Below, piece by piece: positions 26,639 to 38,500 of a stretch of DNA of 64,000 nucleotides (the stretch's first letter is position 1; every line of letters starts with the position of its first letter). The position numbers were made by a program, and so were the translations under genes. Under the pieces are notes generated by a model. The model saw nothing but the letters and a program-made list of their open reading frames with translations. It made no database searches and was not told the origin of the DNA. This DNA is from Haematobia irritans (lineage: Eukaryota > Arthropoda > Insecta > Diptera > Muscidae): assembly GCF_050003625.1 (NCBI RefSeq), contig NC_134399.1, positions 226,056,783 to 226,120,782 on the forward strand, written 5' to 3'.

Positions 26639-26843
26639 TAGTTTATAAAGGCGTCGGCAGTTATAATTTCAAATTCTCTGCCAAAAAATTTTATAGAATG
26701 AAAAGATTTATGTAAAAGAACATTTGTTGTTACAAAGTAGGTTCTAAATCCTATTTTCCTTACGTTTCGTAAATCCGCTGGGTGACGTCAACGCAAACTG
26801 TATGATATTTGAGAGAAGCGCCGACAAAAACTGCATGATATTA

Positions 26844-27203
26844 TGCGCTTTACAGAATATCAGTTATTCCGGACGGAATGTCGGTGTTTGTAAATAATCT
26901 TACAGTGTGTCGGATCGATACGACTTGTCGGCGATGACTAAATAATCGGTAAATATGTTATCGATGCCATAAACATGTTTCACCCATAAATCTCCATACA
27001 ACTTCATTGTTTGTTTATGATTCTTCTTATTTTTTCATGTTGTCATCACATTTATTCGTGCAGTGTAAGGGCAAAACTTGAACGAACACACAACAAATAG
27101 ACGAACCTCTGTCGGAGTGTTTATCTGACCGTCTAAGGTCCCCTTAAGATTCTTAACAAACACCGACATTCCGTCCGGAATAACTGATATTCTGTAAAGC
27201 GCA
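26844..27203. mobile_element. Harbinger-like MITE, 360 bp
   Basis: Ends TGCGCTTTACAGAATATC and GATATTCTGTAAAGCGCA are perfect inverted repeats, continuing to about 35 bp through TCCGGACGGAATGTCGG, and TTA flanks both sides (26841-26843, 27204-27206). A 3-bp TTA duplication is the PIF/Harbinger hallmark. The centre differs from the 242-bp copies downstream. No coding region. Confidence 0.75.
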
Positions 27204-28340
27204 TTAGAGATATTTTCCTCATGACGGCCACCTACTGACGCAGTTTCGCATCACAGTTAGCTAGAAGTTAGCTAGTACAACAACCACAGGGTACTTACAA
27301 TTAATATAACTAAACAAAAATATAACAGGGTACACAAAAATAATTTAATTTTCTAGATCATTCAAAGAAGCAAATAATAAATCTTTGCCAGTACCCTGCC
27401 AACATTTTTTGAATTTGGGGACTCTTTTGAGAATCCCTACTACGTCGAAAACAATCATATACGACATCAAAAACTCGTCGGAAAAGCGCCGTCACTATTG
27501 AGAAGTTGTACCACGCCAAGTTACTACAAAAATGTTTCGCATGAGTGCAATTATTAGGTGCCTTTATAGATCAATTTAGAACGACGCCAATAAGAGACCC
27601 TCCAAACAATCAGAAAAAGCACATTTTAAGATAGTGGTAAAAGAATCATTGTGGTCGAGTAAAACACGTTTGTTTAGATATTTATTAATTTGATTAATCA
27701 TTTACAAATTCTTAAAAATATAACATTTATACCACTTTCACATCACATTTAACATAATTTTTTGCATTAATGATGATGTAGAATTACAAGTAGCGAGTTA
27801 CATGTTACAGCGTCTATCAGCCAGTGTTTTTATTCGATGGAGGCAGCGTGTCTGTAAAATATTTGAAAAACAATCACTTTATTCCATTTGGAAAATCAAA
27901 AATTGTTCACCAATATACCTTTCACAATTTTAAGCGTAAAATCTATGTTTTCAGAACTTTATTTTCGTTTTTATTTAAATAAAATATAACAAGCTGGTTG
28001 CGCTTGGCGTTTCACAAAAAATAAAATGGCTTTTGTAAAAGTAGTGATGGCAAAATTCATGTATGAAGTACATTTTGTACTTTATGATATGCTGCCCCCC
28101 ATCACAGTAGGATGGTTGTAGTGACATTTACGAGTCTGTGGTAGCGATGAAGATGAAATGGAACTTTGAAATGCTGGCAGGGTAATATCTTCAATGTCAT
28201 GGATTTTACCACCATCGAATGATCATCCTCCCATGGTTAATTTTCTTTAATACTTAATTTGAAAGAAAATATACTTTTTAATTCGTTGCTTTGGACCATT
28301 CTCATCCCTATATTTTTCCATGATGAACACTTGGGCTTTA

Positions 28341-28582
28341 TGCGCTTTACAGACTATCAGTTATTCCGGACGAGAGTGCTCGTGTCGAACATATCCCATA
28401 TATTGTGCACATTATAAGTTAAATCCGAAGGCATAATCGATACTGCTGCATGTTTATGGGATCGATAACACATTTACCGATCATGTAGTCATCGCCGACA
28501 AATCGTATCCATCCGACACACTGTAAGATTCTTTACAAATATCAACATTCCGTCCGGAATAACTGATAATCTGTAAAGCGCA
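28341..28582. mobile_element. Harbinger-like MITE, 242 bp, tandem copy 1
   Basis: TIRs TGCGCTTTACAGACTATCAG and its near-complement at the right end, flanked by TTA at 28338-28340 and 28583-28585. The right TTA is shared with the next copy. Contains two ATCGATA motifs (near 28438 and 28464), seven of eight bases of the fly DRE. Confidence 0.85.
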
Positions 28583-28585
28583 TTA

Positions 28586-28827
28586 TGCGCTTTTCAGACT
28601 ATCAGTTATTCCGGACGACAGTGCTCGTGTCGAACATATCCCATATATTGTGCACATTATAAGTTAAGTCCGAAGGCATAATCGATACTGCTGCATGTTT
28701 ATGGGATCGATAACACATTTACCGATTATTTAGTCATCGCCGACAAGTCGTATCGATCCGACACACTGTAAGATTCTTTACAAACACCGACATTCCGTCC
28801 GGAATAACTGATAGTCTGTAAAGCGCA
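28586..28827. mobile_element. Harbinger-like MITE, 242 bp, tandem copy 2
   Basis: Second copy of the same length as its neighbour and near-identical in sequence, separated by a single TTA and closed by another TTA at 28828-28830. It ends about 240 bp upstream of the Cdk7 ATG and again carries ATCGATA motifs plus TATCGATC (near 28750). Confidence 0.85.
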
Positions 28828-28830
28828 TTA

Positions 28831-29066
28831 TAAAGAAATTTTGGTGCTACAAATCGCCATATCGAGCCAGTGTGAACGTCATGTGTGAACGAGTCTTTTG
28901 CGTGTATAGTACGCGTTTGAGTATACGTGAGACACGCCGCCATAATTTAGAACGACATCATATCCCAGCTTCGCAGCTGTCAATTGCAAATTGCCTCTTT
29001 GCCAATTTTTGTTTACATTTCTCTGGTCTGCTGTTTATTATTTCAAAAATATAATTCCGGCATAAT
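28831..29066 (+). promoter_or_regulatory. Cdk7 promoter and 5' leader
   Basis: Short region between the MITE pair and the ATG. AGTGTGAAC at 28869-28877 is, on the minus strand, GTTCACACT, eight of nine bases of the M1BP/Ohler motif 1 that marks starts of fly housekeeping genes; an E-box CAGCTG lies near 28975. No TATA box. Transcription therefore probably starts near 28.87 kb (inference). Confidence 0.4.
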
Positions 29067-30149
29067 ATGGATAACAAACTAGCACGTTATGAAAAAATTG
29101 CCTTCCTGGGTGAAGGCCAGGTAATGTGATAAACCATTATATTTTAAAATCACAATTAGTTAAGGAATACTTTGTATTTTTTAAAGTTTGCCACTGTTTA
29201 TAAAGCCCGTGACACTTTGACTGAACAAATTGTGGCTGTGAAGAAGATTAAAATAGGTAGCCGAGAGGAAGCCCAGGACGGTATCAATCGCACAGCATTG
29301 AGAGAAATTAAACTTTTACACGAGCTGCAACATGAAAATTGCATTGGTTTGCTTGATGTTTTCGGCCACAAATCGAATGTTTCCCTGGTATTTGATTTTA
29401 TGGACACCGATCTGGAGATAATAATCAAAGATCCCAAAATCATACTCACACAAGGCGACATTAAGGCGTATATGGTTATGACTCTCAAAGGCTTGGAATA
29501 CTTACATATGAATTGGATTCTACATCGTGATTTGAAGCCAAACAATTTACTGGTAAACTCTGAAGGCATATTGAAGATTGGCGATTTTGGTTTGGCGAAA
29601 TTCTTTGGATCACCATCACGCATTTATACACATCAGGTTGTGACACGTTGGTATCGTGCCCCAGAGTTGCTGTTTGGGGCTCGCCATTATGGAACTGGGA
29701 TTGATATATGGGCTGTGGGTTGCATTTTAGCGGAACTTTTACTAAGAGTGCCTTTCTTGGCGGGTGACTCCGATCTAAATCAACTAACAAAAATTTTCCA
29801 GGCCCTTGGCACACCAAACGATGAAACATGGCCGAATTTAAGTAAACTACCAGATTTTATGCAATTTGTTCAGTTTCCTGGTGCTCCACTTTCTCACTAT
29901 TTCACCGCAGCTCCAGATGATCTAATTGAATTGGCGGAAAAGTTGTTAGCTTTAGATCCCTCAAAGCGTTGCACATGTACTGAAGCATTGGAAATGAAAT
30001 ATTTTACAAATAAACCAGCTCCTACATTGGGCCATAAGCTACCTTTGCCAAGCTCGAATAAACAAAACGTCGATGAAAAACCAAATCTTAAGCGTAAAAT
30101 ATTAGATGCAATGGAGGGGGTGGGTAATCCCAAGAAATTGATATTTTGA
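29067..30149 (+). CDS. Cdk7: cyclin-dependent kinase 7 (CAK / TFIIH kinase)
   Basis: Catalytic subunit of the Cdk-activating kinase: with cyclin H and Mat1 it phosphorylates the T-loops of cell-cycle Cdks and, within TFIIH, the RNA polymerase II C-terminal domain. Two exons, 29067-29120 and 29187-30149, phase 0, giving 338 residues, close to the usual 340-350. The glycine loop is split by the 66-nt intron ([13 protein letters not shown]). Visible motifs: VAVKKIKIG (catalytic Lys), [14 protein letters not shown] (the PSTAIRE-equivalent helix of Cdk7), [23 protein letters not shown]-loop [19 protein letters not shown] with the conserved Ser and Thr, and the typical C-terminus PKKLIF. The start ATG is in frame with [18 protein letters not shown], as expected for the family. 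All key residues are intact. Convergent with the flippase gene. Confidence 0.96.
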
Positions 30150-30302
30150 GTCACATGCATCAAACTAAATTTTCGTACTCTGAAATGATATACTTTAAAT
30201 AGGGAGATTTGTCTCCCTCTATTTTTATACATTTGTAATTCTTGAAAATGTTACCATTCCCCTCAAATAACTAATGTTTATGTTTCAATTATGTGTTTGT
30301 TA

Positions 30303-30308
30303 AATAAA
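30303..30308 (+). terminator. Cdk7 poly(A) signal
   Basis: AATAAA about 155 nt after the Cdk7 stop codon, the first canonical hexamer downstream, followed by A-rich and then T-rich sequence. Confidence 0.6.
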
Positions 30309-30753
30309 AAGAAAAAAACTCAAATATAGACTAAACTTACCAAAAAATGTTTTTTATCTTGAAATTTTCAACTTTCTTACTCAATTAGAAAGTTGAAAAT
30401 TTCGAAAAAGACTTGATAGAGCCAAAAAGTCGATTTATGCCAACGGCAAAAGTCAATTAGTCGTTTTTCAAGAATATGAAAAGAGCTCCAATGTGTTCTA
30501 TGCGACTGTTACGGGCTTACTGTCAAAATAATTATCTTATCCGATAGACCGGTGTGAATTTATATTTTTATTCGGATCAGCAGTATGTCTTTTGTTCCAA
30601 AATAGCAAATATACTGCTAAAATAGCAGACAGTGTTTGCTATTATTAGTAGTATTTTTTCTATTATGTTTTTGTAAAACTTTTTTGCTTTATGAATAACA
30701 AAAAATTTTAGGTGTAACGCAAATCAATTAGCTTTACTGGTTTTTCTATTTTA
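30309..30753. other. intergenic DNA between Cdk7 and the nested repeat
   Basis: AT-rich, no gene. Around 30580-30640 it holds AGCAAATA/AGCAGACAG modules that recur at 35755-36070 and 48960-49040, so it includes a further interspersed repeat of unknown type. Confidence 0.5.
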
Positions 30754-31191
30754 TTACCTTCACCATAGGATGGGGTGCATAGTATTGGTCTCAAACCCCA
30801 TAAAGTATATATACTCTGGATCGTAGTGAAATTCTGAGTCGATCTAGTGATGCCCGTCCTTCAGTCCTCTGTTGAAATCACGCCAACTTCCAAATGAAGT
30901 TAGTGTGACTTGAAACTTGGCACAACAAGTTGTAATTAATGTAGGGCGGATGATATTGCATATATACCATATCGGACCATTTTTAAGTATAGCCCCCATA
31001 CAAACGTATTCCCAGATTTGAATTGCGAAGCGTCTGAGACGGACAAATTTCATTTAAGAACCGTGCAAAAATTACTTCTTTAGTGTCCTGGAAAAGCAAA
31101 ATTCATCCGATCGAGTTGGAATTAGGTACATGATGTCAGTATATGCTTTCTACTAATCATCCGAAAATTAGTCCATATCGGTCTATAATTA

Positions 31192-32466
31192 ACAGGTTGA
31201 CTGATAAGTCCCCGGTCTGACACATAGATGGCGTCGCTAGTATTAAATGCATATTATTTTTATATAGTACCAACCTTCAAATGATTCGTGTTCAAATTTG
31301 ACGACTGTAAGTCAATTTGTTTGCGAGATAGAGAGTCCTTTGTGAAGCAACTTTTGTTATTGTGAAAAAATGGAAAAAAGCAATTTCGTGTTTTGATAAA
31401 ATAGTATTTTCTGAAGGGAAAAAATACGGTGGAAGCAAAAACTTGGTTTGATAATGAGTTTCCGGACTCTGCCCCAGGGAAATCAACAATAATTTATTGG
31501 TATGCAAAATGCAAGCGTGGTGAAATGAGCACGTAGGACGGTGAACGCAGTGGACGCCCGAAAGAGGTGGTTACCGACGACAACATAAAAAAAAATCCAC
31601 AAAATGATTTTGAATGACCGTAAAATGAAGTTGATCGAGATAGCAGAGGCCTTAAAGATATCAAAGGAACGTGTTGGTCATATCATTCATCAATATTTGG
31701 ATATGCGGAAGCTTTGTGCAAAATGGGTGCCGCGCGAGCTCACATTTGACCAAAAACAACAACGTGTTGATGATTCTGAGCGGTGTTTGGAGCTGTTAAC
31801 TCGCAATACACCAGAGTTTTTCCGTCGATATGTGACAATGGATGAAACATGACTCCATCACTACACTCTTGAGTCCAATCGACAGTAGGCTGAGTGGACA
31901 GCGACCGGTGAACCGACTCCGAAGCGTGTAAAGACTCAAAAGTCCGCTGGCAAAGTAATGGCCTCTGTTTTTTGGGATGCGCATGGAATAATTTTTATCG
32001 ATTATCTTGAGAAGGTGACTAATATATGGCGTTATTGGAGCGTTTGAAGGTCGAAATCGCAGCAAAACGGCCCCATATGAAGAAGAAAAAAGTGTTGTTC
32101 CACCAAGACAACGCACCGTGCCACAAGTCATTGAGAACGATGGCAAAAATTCATGAATTGGGCTTCGAATTGCTTCCCCACCCACCGTATTCTCCAGATC
32201 TGGCCTCCAGCGACTTTTTCTTGTTCTCAGACCTCAAAAGCATGATCGCAGGGAAAAAATTTGGCTGCAATGAAGAGATGATCGCCGAAACTGAGGCCTA
32301 TTTTGAGGCAAAACCGAAGGAGTACTACCAAAATGGTATCAAAAAATTGGAAGGACGTTATAAGCGTTGTATCGCTCTTGAAGGGAACTATGTTGAATAA
32401 TAAAAACAAATTTTGAAAAAAATGTCTTTTTCTTTGTTAGACCGGGGACTTATCTCCAAACCGAAT
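31192..32466 (+). mobile_element. Himar1-like mariner (irritans subfamily)
   Basis: Starts ACAGGTTGACTGATAAGTCC, matching the Himar1 terminus with one difference as I remember it; the right end carries AGACCGGGGACTTATC but its last dozen bases are altered. TA flanks both ends (31190-31191, 32467-32468). The length of 1275 bp is close to full size, and the interior encodes the transposase remnant. It sits inside a family B repeat, so it arrived later than that repeat. Confidence 0.9.
31371..32400 (+). pseudogene. mariner transposase pseudogene (Himar1-like)
   Basis: Translation over several frames follows the irritans-subfamily transposase almost end to end: HTH region MILNDRKMKLIEIAEALKIS, linker WVPRELTFDQKQ, first Asp in YVTMDET, second in FHQDNAPCHKSL and third in PYSPDLASSDFFLF (the D,D34D triad). 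It is dead: a stop follows shortly after the first ATG (31371), the Trp after MDET is a TGA, another stop follows in NRQ*AEW, and frameshifts occur before 31604 and near 32020. The longest open pieces are 31604-31852 and 32026-32400. The C-terminus IALEGNYVE is preserved. Confidence 0.9.
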
Positions 32467-32966
32467 TAGAGAGTCCACTTGTAACCAGATCGGATGAAAT
32501 TTGTTACTCCATGAGCCTCCAGAAGTCAAATTTTGGGGTCGGTTTTTAAGGTGGCTATAACATATGTACAGAACAACCCCTACGGGAACAATTCTCAACA
32601 AGAACTATCATGTGAAACTCAAAACACAATCGATAGAAAACATATGGAAGATTGAAAATAAGGGATTTGCTTCGGTTAAAAATTCTTCTTTTTGCAAATA
32701 AGGAAGATTCCACTAACAAAACTCTGTGAAAAGTATTCCCGTCTGTGAGGGGAAAAGTAGCTTACAACAATCCCGACGAGAATAAGTCGTTCATGTGAAA
32801 CCCAGAACAAACTCGCATGTTAAGTTTTAAGAAGTGCTGCCACAACTCCATCAATTCGATTGTGGATGACAGTCTTTAGTAGAACTTTCTACGCAATCCA
32901 TGGTGCGGGGTACTTAAGACTCGGCCTGGCTGAACTTACGACTTGTTTTTTTTTCTTTTTTGCATT

Positions 32967-35067
32967 AAATTCTTGGCCTATGTTTTCCATCAAACCACAG
33001 ACAGTAATTAAAAATTCATTTGTATATTTTATTCGATTACATTTTATTCATATTTTTTTTTTTATTATTGAACTTAAAACTTAAATCACATATTTTCACG
33101 TATAACGCAGTTTAATAAAATAGCAATCAATAATAAAAAAGTACATAGATAAGTAATAAATAAACCCGAAAATAAATCAAATCACTAGAGACTAAAAATC
33201 AAATTATCTTCTAGATTTTTACTGAGATTGAATTTGTGAAATATAAATAGAAAAAAACTTTTGGAAATCGTAGATAATAATTGCCAGTATCTCAATGTCG
33301 AAACGCTTCGTTCGGTAGAAATAATAAAAATTGCGCTTTTCTAAGGGAGGTTAATTTAAATACATAGATGTTTATGATTTTCAGAAAACAAGATCTTTAT
33401 ATTTTAACATATGTATTTTTTGCTGAAACAGTAAGTAATCTGATTTTTTTTTTTTAATTCCAGCCATAAATTTGAAATTTTAACAAATTTCATCTTTACA
33501 AAAATTTTCCATTAAAAAACAAAATGACAAAAAAGCTAAAAATATTTTACATGATCTCTTTTAAGATATTTCTTTGAAAAGTTTAACACTATTTTAGCAA
33601 AGAACACATTTTTAGCTGGTTGGGGGGTAAAAGTTCGTTTTGGATTTGGAGACATTGCACAAACGTTTGAAAGAAGCGTATTGAAATGTCTTAATATTCA
33701 AACGTTGGGATTGATTTAATTAAAAAATAATAAAAGCAAATTAATACTAACCAAATGTGAGAAATACCCTATACAACATATATTAAAAAAATAGAAACCC
33801 ATAAGAAAATTAAATATAATAACATAAAAAAAAAACAAATCGTAAAACAAACATACAAAACAAACAATACAATATGCACATTTATTTATAAATAAGGAAA
33901 ATAATAAACAAAACATATAGTAAACACAGCAAATATTTAATTGCGTTAAACTACATCATAAGAAAATCATAATAAATATTTATGTAGGTCTGCATGTTTA
34001 TTTGTGTGAGAAATTTTTTATGCTCTTTGATTCATTTAAAAAAATTGCCATAGCCTGGTGACTTTTTTCAAGGCTATTTCAATATTTCAAAGTGATTTGT
34101 TATCATCTTATTAACTATTGACTATTTTCATTTACTATTGTTTATAATGTATATGTAATTATGTGTATGTGAAACAACCAAAGTTTACGTTTTGTTATTT
34201 GTTGTACGAGTAGTGTTCTATGTTCTATGTTTAAGTGTGGGATTGTGTGAAAATTTAATTTGTTTGTTTAACGGTTTAACTTTGACTTAGATTTGATTTC
34301 AAATATGAATTATAAATTGTTCTAATAGCCAACAAATTTGTAAGATAAATTTTGTGGTAGATATATAACTATTTTGTTTCTCATGATTTATTTGTTTTTA
34401 ATTAATTTATTCGTTTTTGTTTTTTGGTAATGTTTTGTCACAATCTACATATGGAGGCATGCCGGTATGAATGTTTCATTGTATGAGTGTAATAAATATA
34501 ATATTTTTTTTGTGTTTTCTTTTTATTTTCATGTATTGAATACCCTAAAAAAATATTATTATTATAATTTTTATTAAATTATTTTAAGTATGTAGATCAT
34601 CTCTGGTAATAATTAAAGCTAATGCGTTTTATTTTAGATTCTTCAATATATTCTTGGATGTACTATGTCGTTATGGGTTTTGTCGTTAGTCATTCGTGTA
34701 ATTTCCCCTTTAAACACAAACATTTGAAGATTCTTTGAAAGCGCCTTGAATTCAAATCATATTCAAATGTATGGGTTTATAGGGTACAGAGTGTTTTCTA
34801 AGAGTGTTTATGTGTGTGAATTCATATATCAAAAAAAATTGATATAAATTTTCATCTAAATCATTTAGTTTTGTTGTTGTTCTTCTTCTTCTTGTTTATT
34901 ACAAACTTAAAAATTAACATTTAAAAATTAAATCTAAAAAAATGTTGTTAAGTCTACATAATTGTTGTTGTTGTTAAATTTTAATTCCTATACTCAATGA
35001 AAATAATTGAAGATTTGGTATAATTCAATGTTGCTGTTGCTGTTTTTGTTGTGATTTCGTTTTGGTT
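32967..35067 (-). other. likely 3' UTR of the flippase and intergenic DNA
   Basis: Largely unique AT-rich sequence after the flippase stop codon (35068-35070), with GTTGTT/AACAAC tracts near 34870-35050 and several minus-strand AATAAA hexamers (TTTATT on the plus strand). No coding frame is recognised. The 3' end of the transcript lies somewhere here; which hexamer is used cannot be told. Confidence 0.45.
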
Positions 35068-35538
35068 TTAGAGATTTATTGTATCTAAATCTTGGCAAGG
35101 AGCACGTGGACTTATTCCATCACTACTATTGTTATGATCTTGATTGGTTAAGGCATCGTTAAGAGCGGATGTCGTTGACTCATCCATATCGCCCGAATTC
35201 TTATTATTATCACGTACACTGTTATTGTTATTGGTCTTGGCATCGCCGGAACTTTGTAACTTTTTGCTACCCAAACCCAGAGGGAAAGCAAATTCTTGTG
35301 GTAATTTACGCATAATTTTACCCGATGTAATAAGACGACCAAAGCCCTCCTGTAAATGATAAATGAGCGGAAAAAAGAAATATTTTGCAAATTTTTGTGG
35401 ATTTCGCATGGACATTACCTGGTGGGCAAAAGCATAGCCAGATCTTAAAGATCTCCTTGATCTTCTTGAGGAAGGAGCTCTCATAACACTACTAGTATGA
35501 CGTGCCTTATGACTAGCGTGGCGTCTTCGCATGCGAAT
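35068..35538 (-). CDS. flippase C-terminal tail exons (two)
   Basis: Exons 35538-35419 and 35349-35068. The first encodes an Arg/Ser-rich piece ending [11 protein letters not shown], equivalent to the RRSAYAFSHQ autoregulatory motif of ATP8B; the second starts [20 protein letters not shown], the conserved GFADLI-like segment, followed by an Asn-rich, poorly conserved tail ending LDTINL. The unspliced frame is also open through the 69-nt intron (35350-35418), so retention would keep the frame. Confidence 0.93.
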   Translation of the reverse strand: MRMRRRHASHKARHTSSVMRAPSSRRSRRSLRSGYAFAHQVMSMRNPQKFAKYFFFPLIYHLQEGFGRLITSGKIMRKLPQEFAFPLGLGSKKLQSSGDAKTNNNNSVRDNNKNSGDMDESTTSALNDALTNQDHNNSSDGISPRAPCQDLDTINL

Positions 35539-38500
35539 CTAGGGGAAGATAAGAAAGAAAAATTCATATTATCACCGTACATCAGAAAATTTACACTCAA
35601 AGAAAAAAGTCGGTGTCTGCGATTATATTTTTGTACTTCAGGCTCTAGCGACCATCAACACTAAGAAATTTCTTTGGGTGTCTCGAATTATCTATTTTCC
35701 ATATTATTTGCTGTTTGTTTATATTGTATTACTTTAGCCGTATTCATAACAGCAAATACGTTTGCTGAAACCGTTTTTGTCTGCTGGAAAAGGCAAAGCA
35801 GTCAAATTATTTGTTTCAACAATCATCCGTTAGTTGAACTAGCAAATAACGTGCTAATTCAGCAAACGTGTTGTTTGCTAAATATTTTTGAAAAACATCT
35901 CTGCTGAAATGTCACACTGCATTAGTTAAAATAGCAGACATTTTATGTCCTGGCATTTTTGTATTTTTTTTTTTTGGAGTAGTAAAATCAGACTTTGGCA
36001 GAGCAGCAATATATGTGACTACCGAAGACTGTGACATGTGAGATTTTAGCAGACAATGTCTGCTATTTCAACAAAAAGCGACTACTTTCTCTTATTCAGT
36101 AGACTTTTTGGTGTTTTGACAGACTTTTCTGATGTGTCTTCTAACAAATTTCTTTGGGTGTATAATTGTTTATAAGAAAATAGTTTTTTTTGTATACTTA
36201 CCATATCAGCCAAACTAGGATGTACATCTATTAAATAGAATTTATACGCTAATACTGGTATCATTATCAGCACCACCGTAATAAACATTGTGGTCCAGAA
36301 GGTTAAATCTTTCATGGCCATCGTGAGTGAACCCACATAGGGTCCACCAATCACATAATTGTAAAAGTAATCCAGAACAAAATACCATATAAGACTGCCC
36401 CAAATGGTAATGTGGTTGGCAATGGTCCAATACGATGTATATAAGGCTATCTGTAAAAGATTTCAATAAAAAAAAAGTTCATATAAAATAAAATGAAGGA
36501 ACTAGTTCCTCAGAAACCGCAAAAAAGTGCAAAAATAATGCAAAATTGAGTTTAAAAGAGCTTGAAAAAATTATTTTTTAAATTTAATTCAACAATTATT
36601 ACCATATGATTTAAAATATTTTAAAAAGGAATATATTTGAAAACATGTTGAATTCCAATGTTTTTCTTCGTATGTTAATGGCCGTTTTCTCAGTTACAAA
36701 TATAAAAGAACTTGCAAAAAGTTATTTTCAAATTGTAATTAAATGAACTTTTTAATTTAATTCAATAATTCTTAGCATATGATTTCAGATAGTTCTAAAA
36801 TTAATATGTTTGAAAACATGGTGAATACCAATGTTTTTTTATTTTTCGTATGTTAATGGCCGTTTTCTCAGTTACAACTTTAAAATTATCAGATTGTATA
36901 AACTAGATAACATAGAAAACTATTACTACACACAAAAAAATAATTCTTGGATTCAATCACGAAATTAATTGATACAATTAATTTTTAATTGAAATGTCTT
37001 CAATCACAGAAATGATAGTATCTATTACCAAAATCAATTAAAAAAGTAATTGATTCAATTAACAAATTAATTGATATTATTAATACCTGTGAATTATTTT
37101 TGTTTTAATTAAAAAAAAAATTGTTGAATCAATTATATTCAATTATATAATTGAATATTTTTAAAAATTCAAATAAATTTTTAATTGTAACTATTTTGGT
37201 GAAATTTTTTTCTGTGCAACCAGTGGAATATCTACCATTAAATTCTAATCGGAGGTTGAAAACCCCCGAAATATTTGAAAACTTTCTGAATTCGAATGAT
37301 CTTCATTTGATTACCGACAACTGTAATGTCTTGACACATAAATACACAGAAAAAAAATTCACGAAAAATTTTCCAATTAAAATCTTAATTAAGTTTTAAA
37401 AAATATTAAATTAAAAATTTAATTGTATCAAATAAATGAATCAAATTTTTTAATTGAAATAAAAATCAATCACACAAATTAATAGTATCAAATAAATTTT
37501 TAATTGACTGTCAATTAATGTTTTAATTGATACTATCATAATTGGATCAATTAATTTCGTGATTGAATCAGAAAAAAAAAATTTTTTTCTGTATATCACC
37601 AAAATATTTCAAATTAAAATATTTATTGAAGTCGAAAAATTTTTCAATTAACAAATTAATTCATACAATTAACTTTTTAATCAAGATCAAGTCAATGATT
37701 GACAATTTAAAAAAAATAATTGATACTATTAGATTTTTAATTAAACTCAGAAGACTAAGTCGTTTAATGACGGAAGTTTTTTTTTAACTAAAATTTTTTT
37801 TCAAACAACCAATTTTTTTAATCAAACTAAAAAAAAATACAATTCAGAAAGTAATTGTTATATATATAATTGTTATATGTAATAGTAACCTTTTTGAATT
37901 AAAAAAATTGTCTGAGTTTTGTAATCAACATTAGTTAATGGCCTGTTCCTGTATATCGAACGAAAACTCATTCGAAAGAAAGAAAGAAACCTTTCGTTCG
38001 ATATACAGGAACAGACCATAAATTTTTAATTGAATAAATTAAAAAATTAATTGAAAATAAAATCAATTAATGTTTTAATCAAGTATATTTTTTATGCCCA
38101 ATTAAAACTGTGATTGATTAATTGAAATGAAAACATTTCAATTAAAAAATTAGTTGATCCAATCAAAAAATTAACTGATATTATTTTTTTATACCCTGCC
38201 CCACACTGTGGAACAGGGTATTATAAGTTAGTGCATATGTTTGCAACACCCAGAAGGAGACGAGATAGACACATGGTGTCTTTTGCAAAAATGCTCAGGA
38301 TGGGCCCCTGAGTCGATCTAGCCATGTCCGTCTGTCCGTGAACACATTTTTGTAATCAAAGTCTAAGTCCAATCGACTTCAAATTTGGCACAAGTATGTG
38401 TTTTGGCTCAGAATAGAACCCTATTGATTTTGGAAGAAATCGGTTCAGATTTAGATATGCTCCCATATATATATATATTTCGCACGATATGGACTTATAT

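Larger units (their letters stand above)
30754..32946 (+). repeat. family B interspersed repeat, copy split by mariner
   Basis: Begins TACCTTCACCATAGGATGGG and ends CTACGCAATCCATGGTG...GGCCTGGCTGAACTTACG, the same termini as the larger copy at 56081-59080. The Himar1-like mariner (31192-32466) interrupts it; the family B sequence on both sides (TCCATATCGGTCTATAATTA / AACCAGATCGGATGAAATTT) is recognisable. Confidence 0.7.

Noticed and set aside
29198..30232. Minus-strand frames opposite Cdk7 (up to 141 codons)
   Set aside because: Shadows of the conserved Cdk7 coding frame.
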